DNA from: RGIG1681 sp045648025
GTDB lineage: Bacteria; Bacillota; Clostridia; Christensenellales; UBA1242
Direction of reading: 5' to 3'
Assembly (NCBI GenBank): GCA_045648025.1
Contig: JAZRNH010000057.1
Location: 1-11,567, forward strand
Length of the DNA stretch: 11,567 nt
The position numbers were made by a program, and so were the translations under genes. Shown one piece after another: positions 1 to 6,000 of the stretch. Below the pieces are notes generated by a model that was not told where the DNA came from, did not search any database, and saw only the letters and a program-made list of their open reading frames with translations. Numbering within the stretch: the stretch's first letter is position 1; the number at the start of each line of letters is the position of its first letter.

Positions 1-322
1 CATCAAGCCATTTAAAATCATGATGAACATTCATTTTAAAATCTTTGCTGTTTGCTTTGCATCTAAACGAATACATATTCATTGTGAAATCTGGATATTC
101 ATGATAAACATCTAAAAAGTGTGAAACAACTTCAACATCCATTTCCATTTCTTCTCTAAGTTCTCTTTTGAGAGCTTCTTCTTTTGATTCACCTTCTTCA
201 ATTTTACCACCTGGAAACTCCCACTTAAAAGAAACATAATCATACTTTCCTTGATCTCTTTCCATACATAAAAATTTTCCGTCGTGTTCAATAACACCAG
301 CAACAACTTCAATATGTCTCAT
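1..322 (-). CDS. Nudix hydrolase, MutT/(d)NTP pyrophosphohydrolase type (3' end missing)
   Basis: The first 107 residues are present and the C-terminus runs off the left edge. The protein opens MRHIEVVAGVIEHDGK, the usual first strand of MutT/NudG-like enzymes. A Nudix box spans residues 39-61, with the glycine at 39, E45, and the REL-x-EE core at 53-58 (E54, E57 and E58 being the expected metal ligands). The preceding KWEFPGGK is typical of small (d)NTP pyrophosphohydrolases that clean up oxidised or non-canonical nucleotides in the cytoplasm. The conserved glycine near the end of the box is a glutamate (E60), a position that also varies in related enzymes. The ATG at 322 follows AGAGGTGAG at a good distance. 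The family call is secure; the substrate (8-oxo-dGTP, CTP or other) cannot be told from sequence. It is out of register with a longer apparent reading frame at 112-312, which is a shadow. Confidence 0.9.
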   Translation of the reverse strand, partial: MRHIEVVAGVIEHDGKFLCMERDQGKYDYVSFKWEFPGGKIEEGESKEEALKRELREEMEMDVEVVSHFLDVYHEYPDFTMNMYSFRCKANSKDFKMNVHHDFKWLD

Positions 323-340
323 AAACTCACCTCTAATTCA

Positions 341-369
341 AGTATATATCAACAAAATTCTGATGTAAA
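341..369 (-). promoter_or_regulatory. Putative sigma-A promoter for the Nudix gene
   Basis: On the minus strand TTTACA (369-364), a 17-base spacer and TATACT (346-341) each match the consensus at five of six positions. The predicted start of transcription lies shortly before the AGAGGTGAG ribosome binding site of the gene starting at 322. Confidence 0.5.
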
Positions 370-390
370 TAATTTTGCCAAATTTTAACA

Positions 391-417
391 AAAAAAAAGA
401 CAAGTTTGTTACTTGTC
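391..417 (-). terminator. Intrinsic terminator of the YitT-family gene
   Basis: On the minus strand a six-base stem GACAAG/CTTGTC (417-412 with 404-399) encloses a 7-base loop and is followed by an unbroken T-run (398-391). Flanking A/T pairs lengthen the stem. It overlaps the last codons and the TAA stop (411-409) of the gene, so the terminator is built into the end of the coding sequence. Confidence 0.8.
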
Positions 418-1326
418 TTTTTTGATAATTTCATTTTTTGCAATTTCAGAAACTGAACTCCATTCACCCATAACTTCACTAACTTTTGTTAAATAAACAA
501 ATGCAACAGGGTCAACTTCTTTTATTATTGATTTTAATTGTCCCACTTGAAATTTACTAACCAAACAAATAACAATTGTTTTTTCAGTGTTTGAATGCAT
601 ACCTTTTGCTGTGGTGCAAGAGCAACCTCTTGAAAGTTGTTCCATAACAGCTTTTGAAATTTCTTCTGGCTTTGTTGTGATAATGTTAAATGCTCGAACT
701 TCTTTATATCCATCGTTGACAAAATCTGTAATAAACATACAAAACAATAATGCAGTGATTGTGTATGGCAACAATTCAAAACCATTTTCAAATACAAATA
801 ATGTGAGAGCAATAATAACCAAATCAACAACAATTATAAATGAACCAAGTGAAGCATTTGGTTTTTTGCTTTTAATAATACAAGCAATCATATCAGAACC
901 ACCAGTTGAGCCACCAAATCTAACCACCAAGCCAACACCTACACCCATAATTGCACCACCAAAAATTGCAGATACAAACAATTCATAAGTGATTCCAAAA
1001 TCAATCATATTAAAAATTTGCATACCAAGAGAAAATGATAAAATTCCAACTAATGCCTTAATTGCAAACTTTTTTCCAAGTGTTTTGAGTGCAAAAGCAT
1101 ATAACCCAATATTAAGCACCAAATAAATAGCAGAGGTTGGAATTCCCTTAATTCCAAAATTTTCAAACAAAGTGTTTACAACCATTGCAAGAGCTGAAAA
1201 ACCTCCGGTTGAAATGTTATTTGGTTCTAAAAACACACTAAATGCAAAACCCATTATTAAAGTGCCTAAAACAATCATTGAAAAGTCTAAAACACTTTGC
1301 CATTTTTTATTCATTTTAATATACAT
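409..1326 (-). CDS. YitT family membrane protein (DUF161 membrane part plus C-terminal DUF2179)
   Basis: A 305-residue integral membrane protein of the YitT family, whose usual length is about 280-300. Visible in order: a first hydrophobic helix (about 13-33) ending in FLEPNNISTGGFSAL, the family hallmark; further helices at about 64-80, 88-105, 117-136, 161-180 and 188-203; the glycine-rich FGGSTGGSD (137-145) with its acidic end; and a soluble C-terminal DUF2179 domain (about 211-288) containing RGCSCTTAKG and a TIVICLV strand. The family is widespread in Bacillota and its transported substrate is not established; DUF2179 is thought to be a regulatory domain. The ATG at 1326 is preferred because AGGAGG (1336-1331) lies just before it. 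An upstream start at 1344 would place that site inside the coding region. Single gene with its own promoter and terminator. Confidence 0.93.
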   Translation of the reverse strand: MYIKMNKKWQSVLDFSMIVLGTLIMGFAFSVFLEPNNISTGGFSALAMVVNTLFENFGIKGIPTSAIYLVLNIGLYAFALKTLGKKFAIKALVGILSFSLGMQIFNMIDFGITYELFVSAIFGGAIMGVGVGLVVRFGGSTGGSDMIACIIKSKKPNASLGSFIIVVDLVIIALTLFVFENGFELLPYTITALLFCMFITDFVNDGYKEVRAFNIITTKPEEISKAVMEQLSRGCSCTTAKGMHSNTEKTIVICLVSKFQVGQLKSIIKEVDPVAFVYLTKVSEVMGEWSSVSEIAKNEIIKKDK

Positions 1327-1344
1327 AACCCCTCCTAAAAACAA

Positions 1345-1373
1345 ATAATATAAAAACCAAAATCATATAACAA
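1345..1373 (-). promoter_or_regulatory. Putative promoter of the YitT-family gene
   Basis: TTGTTA (1373-1368), a 17-base spacer and TATTAT (1350-1345) on the minus strand, lying between the tRNA terminator and the AGGAGG of the gene. The -10 is good and the -35 matches at four of six positions. Confidence 0.42.
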
Positions 1374-1387
1374 CACACAATTTTGGT

Positions 1388-1418
1388 CAAAAAAAATCGA
1401 ACCACAGAGTGATTCGAT
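1388..1418 (-). terminator. Intrinsic terminator of the tRNA-Ala/tRNA-Ile unit
   Basis: A 10-bp stem (1418-1409 with 1405-1396) with a 3-base loop, followed on the minus strand by a T-run (1396-1388). One pair is G:T, which pairs only in minus-strand RNA; the plus strand would have an A:C mismatch. This fixes the direction. Confidence 0.85.
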
Positions 1419-1426
1419 CTTAAATT

Positions 1427-1503
1427 TGGTAGGACTGAGAGGACTCGGACCTCCGACCCCCACCTTATCAGGGTGGTGCTCTAACCAACTGAGCTACAGT
1501 CCT
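1427..1503 (-). tRNA. tRNA-Ile (anticodon GAT)
   Basis: A 77-base cloverleaf with CCA encoded (1429-1427). Acceptor stem AGGACTG/CAGTCCT, D arm GCTC-GAGC, and a perfect 5-bp anticodon stem CCACC/GGTGG around CTGATAA give anticodon GAT. The discriminator base is A. The T stem is GGAGG/CCTCT (one G:T pair) with T-loop TCCGAGT, so position 55 is C rather than the nearly universal T (pseudouridine). It is the second gene of a two-tRNA transcript, three bases after tRNA-Ala and followed by a terminator. GAT reads the common Ile codons ATT and ATC. Confidence 0.96.
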
Positions 1504-1506
1504 ATA

Positions 1507-1583
1507 TGGTGGAGATAATCGGAATCGAACCGATGACCTCCTGCTTGCAAGGCAGGCGCTCTAGCCAGCTGAGCTATACCCCC
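1507..1583 (-). tRNA. tRNA-Ala (anticodon TGC)
   Basis: A 77-base cloverleaf with CCA encoded (1509-1507). Acceptor stem GGGGGTA/TATCTCC includes the G3:T70 wobble, the main alanine identity element. The anticodon stem CCTGC/GCAGG encloses CTTGCAA, giving TGC, and the T-loop TTCGATT is regular. It is first in the Ala-Ile pair. These two tRNAs usually sit in rRNA spacers, but here they stand alone with no rRNA sequence in the window. Confidence 0.97.
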
Positions 1584-1601
1584 ATATACAGACATATAAA
1601 A

Positions 1602-1621
1602 AGCATTTTTCACAAAATGCT
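1602..1621 (-). other. Hairpin at the predicted 5' end of the tRNA transcript
   Basis: An 8-bp perfect inverted repeat (1621-1614 with 1609-1602, AGCATTTT/AAAATGCT) with a 4-base loop, followed on the minus strand by TTTTTAT. It looks like a short terminator but begins at the predicted transcription start of the tRNA promoter. It would therefore form the first 20 bases of the precursor, upstream of the tRNA-Ala 5' end that RNase P processes. Confidence 0.45.
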
Positions 1622-1626
1622 CTTAT

Positions 1627-1655
1627 ATAATAACAAACAACTTTGTCTTTGTCAA
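1627..1655 (-). promoter_or_regulatory. Strong promoter of the tRNA-Ala/tRNA-Ile unit
   Basis: A perfect -35 TTGACA (1655-1650), a 17-base spacer and -10 TATTAT (1632-1627, five of six) on the minus strand. The predicted start is near 1620, giving a leader of about 37 bases before tRNA-Ala at 1583. This strength suits a stable-RNA gene. Confidence 0.8.
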
Positions 1656-1675
1656 TAAATTTTTCAAAATATTTT

Positions 1676-1713
1676 AAAAAAATATAAAAAAGATGACTGA
1701 TATTCAGCCATCT
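1676..1713 (-). terminator. Intrinsic terminator of the small membrane protein gene
   Basis: A 10-bp stem AGATGGCTGA/TCAGTCATCT (1713-1704 with 1700-1691) with a 3-base loop and a long T-rich tail (1690-1676) on the minus strand. The single G:T pair works only in minus-strand RNA. Confidence 0.88.
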
Positions 1714-1734
1714 CTTTTATTTAATTTAAATTTA

Positions 1735-2238
1735 CTATTTTTTCATTAATGCTTTAACCAAAACAGCGGCAGCAGCAAGAATTGAAGTGATTGCAGATAC
1801 AATTGCACCAATAGCAAGAGTATAGTCAATTTCAGCAGCAATTTTACCAAGAAGTGTATCTGCACAAACAACAAAGTTTGGCATAACAAAGCAAAGCACA
1901 GCGGCAACAACAAACAAACCACAAACAACAAAATCTAAGATTTTATTGCTCTTTTTAGCCATTGAGTTAACAACTGCAAGAACAACACCAGCAATCATAA
2001 GCAAATATGGAACAACTGCCATAAATGAGAAACCAAATACAGCAACAGCATCTGTTTTGTAGCCAAAAGCAACTTTTAATCCTGTGTAACCTTCGCCTTC
2101 AATAACTTTTCCTAAAATTTCGGTATCTGGAACTTTAACTGTATCAACAAAAATCATACAAACTGCAACAAGTCCTAAAACTGCAGCAACAAGTCCCAAA
2201 ATTTTACCTAAGTTTAAACCTGATTTTTTCTTTGCCAT
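1735..2238 (-). CDS. Small four-helix membrane protein of unknown function
   Basis: I do not recognise this 167-residue protein. It starts with a lysine-rich MAKKKSG and has four clear hydrophobic segments at about 12-30, 65-90, 100-122 and 138-163, ending LMKK. The loop between helices 1 and 2 (about 31-64) is the only sizeable hydrophilic part, and a lysine-rich short loop (MAKKSNK, 93-99) separates helices 2 and 3. By the positive-inside rule both ends and that middle loop face the cytoplasm, so the larger loop is outside. The composition is very rich in Ala and Val. The start is well supported: AGGAGG at 2252-2247 is eight bases before the ATG. It stands alone between dapB and the tRNA pair with its own promoter and terminator, so context gives no function. 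No catalytic motif is visible. Confidence 0.85.
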   Translation of the reverse strand: MAKKKSGLNLGKILGLVAAVLGLVAVCMIFVDTVKVPDTEILGKVIEGEGYTGLKVAFGYKTDAVAVFGFSFMAVVPYLLMIAGVVLAVVNSMAKKSNKILDFVVCGLFVVAAVLCFVMPNFVVCADTLLGKIAAEIDYTLAIGAIVSAITSILAAAAVLVKALMKK

Positions 2239-2258
2239 AACAATTTCCTCCTAAAAAC

Positions 2259-2288
2259 ATTATCACATTTTTTGTTATTTTAAGTCAA
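2259..2288 (-). promoter_or_regulatory. Promoter of the small membrane protein gene, with very short leader
   Basis: TTGACT (2288-2283), an 18-base spacer and GATAAT (2264-2259) with an upstream TGT, an extended -10. Transcription should start at about 2252, the first base of AGGAGG, leaving a leader of only about 14 bases. Confidence 0.6.
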
Positions 2289-2298
2289 ATTTTTTGTT

Positions 2299-2961
2299 TT
2301 AAAATTCGAAGTTTCGGCAAATTTGTTGAAACTCATATTCTTGACTATTCGTTTGATTTAACATAAATTCAATTGCCAAAACCGCTCCCCTTGCAAAGGC
2401 TTTTCTAGAAAATGCAGTATGCTCAACTGAAATCAATTCCGACCCAAAATAAAAGTCAACTTTATGTCGTCCAATTTCTTCACCACCCCGTTCTGATAAA
2501 ACCGTTGCAGTTTTTCCAACCTTTTGAACATCAAAAAGCAAAGCCTTCGCTGTGCCACTTGGACTATCTTTTTTGTATTTATGATGTTTTTCATAAATGC
2601 AAATATCGTCAATTTCTTGTTTCAAAATTTCTCTAATCAAATTTCTAAGAACCGCAATTCCAATTGAAAAATTTTGACACACCATAAGCGGTGCAACCTT
2701 TGAAACCTTTTTAATTGTTTTAACTTCTTCTTCATTTTGACCAGTTGAACCAACAATCAAAGCTGTCTTTGTTTCAAAACAATATTCTGCCATTTTAACC
2801 GAAGACTCAGCAGAAGCAAAATCAACAACTAAATCAACCGATATTTTATCCAAATTGGCACCTTTATCATAACAGATTATATCATAATCATTTTTTAGCA
2901 GTTGGTAAATTTCACCACCCATTTTTCCGCCATAACCAGCAAACAAAATTCTTTTTTTCAC
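2299..2961 (-). CDS. dapB: 4-hydroxy-tetrahydrodipicolinate reductase
   Basis: DapB catalyses the NAD(P)H-dependent reduction of hydroxy-tetrahydrodipicolinate in the diaminopimelate/lysine pathway, which also supplies peptidoglycan cross-links. From the GTG at 2961 it is 220 residues, at the short end of the family (Thermotoga-like; E. coli has about 270). Visible: the nucleotide-binding loop AGYGGKMG (8-15), GSTG (71-74), QNFSIG (96-101), and the catalytic/substrate segment EKHHKYKKDSPSGTA (124-138). There H126 is the expected acid and K130 the substrate lysine, and SGT binds the carboxylate. RGGEEIGRH and FARGAV complete the C-terminal fold. GTG at 2961 places the start just before the first strand, as in homologues. 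A TTG at 3000 would add 13 residues with no family counterpart. Neither start has a clear ribosome binding site. No other lysine gene or lysine riboswitch is nearby. Confidence 0.94.
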   Translation of the reverse strand: MKKRILFAGYGGKMGGEIYQLLKNDYDIICYDKGANLDKISVDLVVDFASAESSVKMAEYCFETKTALIVGSTGQNEEEVKTIKKVSKVAPLMVCQNFSIGIAVLRNLIREILKQEIDDICIYEKHHKYKKDSPSGTAKALLFDVQKVGKTATVLSERGGEEIGRHKVDFYFGSELISVEHTAFSRKAFARGAVLAIEFMLNQTNSQEYEFQQICRNFEF

Positions 2962-2968
2962 ATTAATT

Positions 2969-2974
2969 AATATA
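2969..2974 (-). promoter_or_regulatory. Possible -10 element of dapB
   Basis: TATATT on the minus strand lies so that transcription would begin at about 2962, next to the GTG start codon at 2961. There is only a weak -35 candidate (TTCATT, 17 bases upstream). It would produce a leaderless or near-leaderless dapB mRNA, which would account for the missing ribosome binding site. Confidence 0.3.
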
Positions 2975-3006
2975 TGCGACAATTTTTTTAAAATGAACAA
3001 ATTTGC

Positions 3007-3040
3007 AAAAGAAAAACCCTAGCATTTTTGCTAAGGTTTT
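3007..3040 (-). terminator. Intrinsic terminator of the giant lipoprotein gene
   Basis: Minus-strand stem ACCTTAGCA/TGCTAGGGT (3037-3029 with 3024-3016) with a 4-base A loop, followed by TTTTTCTTTT. One T:G pair is compatible only with minus-strand RNA. It sits seven bases after the stop codon and separates the lipoprotein gene from dapB. Confidence 0.87.
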
Positions 3041-3046
3041 TTAATT

Positions 3047-6000
3047 TTAGTCCATTAATGGTTGTGTAAAATAAATTAAAACTTCAACCAACTCACCAGT
3101 TGTGTCGTCAGTAATTGAAAAGTTAACATATTTGCAACCTTTTGAAACATCATCTGCAAGTTCAAATATCACATCGCCAGTTTCACCAGCTTCAAACAAA
3201 ATATCAGTTGGTGTTTGACTATTTAAATCTACAACTTTTGCATTAACTGAAAAGTATGGTCCAAAAGTAATAATATTTGCAATTTGATATGTGGTCGCTT
3301 CTGCTTCAAGAACATCTCCTGCATAAAACTCAAAAGTCATTTCGTTTCCATTTTCAACAATTAAGCAGCCAGGAGCTTCAACAACTGTATCACCAGTGTC
3401 AATATAACTTAAAATATCAACATCAATTGTTGCATATTGAGAATTAACAACAAAATATTCATATCTTTCAAGTTGTGGAACACCACCTTGTCCAGGGTCA
3501 CCACCTTGTCCACCATTATTGCTATCTGCAAAAATAATTGTGAAATAAAATTCATAAACATCTGGAATAACAACAGTAATGTGAACTCCATTTCCATAAG
3601 CGGTATAACCCATTTGGAAATAAATTTCATCAGTCATAATTTGTTGATAAGAATTAAGAAACTTAGCAGATTGAATTCCGATTGAAAATTCAGAATAATC
3701 TAAAACAATCATTGTTTGACCATCGATGTATGGATCATTGATTTCTTTTAAGCATTCACCAGCATTGCTTGAAAGAGTAGCAACAAAGGTGTCTCCATCA
3801 TAAGCAAAATCACCATTTTCAGTTGAAAGTGTTTCACCATTTACAGTGATTGAAAAATCAAAATTTTCAACGATATCAATCATTTCAATAATTTCGTCTT
3901 TAACTTCATCAGAAACTGCATCTTTAATAAAGAAGTAAATAGGAACAGCTTTATAACCACCCTCAATAACAACCACAACCATAGCAATACCATCTTCAAA
4001 AGTAATTGTGAGTTCTTTTGAAAGATTTTCAGTTGTTGGCTTAAATGCAAAACCAGCAGTGATAATATCTTCAATTTTGTTTCCTGAACAAATCATATTA
4101 ATACCATCATCAAACAATAAAACATAGTCATTGTTTTGATTTTGTCGAATGGTTGAATATGTAATTGTCATTGTATCATCTTCAGCAGCCATGCCAAAGT
4201 CTTCTTTTGTGCCTTCAATGTAAACGAATCCGTTATACATATCAAAAGTTAAGTTTTCAAAATCAAACCAGTTATTCCAGTCTAAATTAAAGTTATAGTC
4301 TTTTTCATTAAATGAAATTGTTGCCCTGTAATCTTTTGCTGATTGATAAGCATCTCTTGAACAAAGGTAAGCTTTAATTACATTAACAGCGGTTTTAGAA
4401 CCAAAAATATAGTTTTCAAAATCAATAAGATTGTTTCCATCAGAAATTTCACCAATTAAATAAAATTCAACATATTTGATTTCTGTTGTGCCAACCATTT
4501 CTTTTTTAACTTCAAGTTTAACATCTGTTAAGTTTGAAATTAAACCAGTTTTGTTTGCGGCATAATATAAATGATCTTTAACAGCAGAATCTATTGCAGA
4601 AATTGTGAAATATTCTTTATCATCTTCAACTTCAATTGCAGAAGCAGAAGAATCACCAAAATAAGCAATAAATGTAATATCTGAAAATTCATCAGACATA
4701 TCAACTGAAAAATCAAAATCTCCAACAAAACCAGTATCTGTCATTTGTTCAGCAAATGAAATATCATCACCATCATCTTCTGTGCCGTTGTTCCAAGAAA
4801 CAGAAACAAGTGGAGCATCAATATCACCAATAAGTTTTAAAGTGATAAGTCGTTTTGTTGCTTCATCTTCTGCTGTGATAAGCACATAATATGTTCCATC
4901 AGGAATCCCATAAACAGGTAAACCATAATCAGAATAGTCAATAGGTTCAGCAGCATTATTTACTAATGGATTTTCATCATAAATTGCAATATTTTTAATG
5001 TATTCATCAGCTGAATAAAATTCAACATATTTAAGTGATGACCAGTTATTAATTACAATTTCATTAGCATCAAGAGATTGTTCTTCAATGCCCATATCTG
5101 ATAAATCAATATCAGAATAATAAATTTGTTCTGCTGTAAACCATAAATTAGAATCAATAGCAATAATATCTGTGCTTGAAGATTTAATATTAGGGTCTTC
5201 CATCAAATAAATATAAACAACTGCAACGGCAGGTTTTCCAAGAAGTTCTCCTGCTGCTTGAAACATAATATATCTGAAACCTTCATATTCATCAATCAAA
5301 ACTTCAACTTCAAAGTTTTCATAAGGTTCTTCAACAAGTTGCATACCTGTTGATGTTTCAAATGAAATGGTTGCTGATTCAATTGAGTTAAATGCCAATT
5401 TAGAAACATTAATTAAATTGCCAGAAACAAGCGAATCAAGCTTATCCCCAACAAAAGCAGTAAATGTCATAAAAATAGAGTTTTGTTCAAAATCTCCATC
5501 AAATTGATAATCACCAACTGTTGGATAACCGTCATAATCAAAAATTTGAGTAAAATCAACACCTTCAATAAATTCAACTTTTAAAGCTGGTTTTGGTTCA
5601 CCAAATGCTTCAACCATAATTGTAGTTGTTGTAACTTTGTCAGTTGCAATAATTTGAATTGTGTAGAAACCTGCTGACATAAATGAAAAATCATCAAGTC
5701 CGTTTCCACTATAAACAACTTGATTTAAGCCATCAATAACTTTTACTGTGGCATATTCATTTTCAGCCTCAATTGAAACGGTTTCTGTGGCAATATCATA
5801 AATAACAATTTTGCTGGTTGTTGAACTAATGTTTGTTTTTCCATCTTTTGTTTCAATGGTAATTTCTGCAGCAACTCTGCTATCATAAATTCCATCAACA
5901 ACAAGTCTAATATAACAAACTTTGTTTGGAAGTGATTCACCTGCTCTATAAACCTTTCTTGCTGATTGTGCAGAAGGAATTGAGTTTGCATCAACAAGTG

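Noticed and set aside
112..312. 66-residue minus-strand reading frame
   Set aside because: It overlaps the Nudix gene in another register, has a low-complexity translation and no ribosome binding site; the Nudix frame carries the conserved box.
587..988. 133-residue plus-strand reading frame
   Set aside because: It is antisense to the YitT-family gene, and its proline/threonine-rich translation is the shadow of membrane codons.
1327..1344. Upstream start for the YitT-family gene
   Set aside because: It would translate the AGGAGG site that fits the start at 1326.
2962..3046. Lysine riboswitch upstream of dapB
   Set aside because: The space is only about 85 bases and is filled by the lipoprotein terminator; no lysine-riboswitch structure fits.
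3047..3110. Sortase (LPXTG) or membrane anchor at the C-terminus of the lipoprotein
   Set aside because: The protein ends IYFTQPLMD with no sorting motif, hydrophobic helix or basic tail; the anchor is the N-terminal lipobox.
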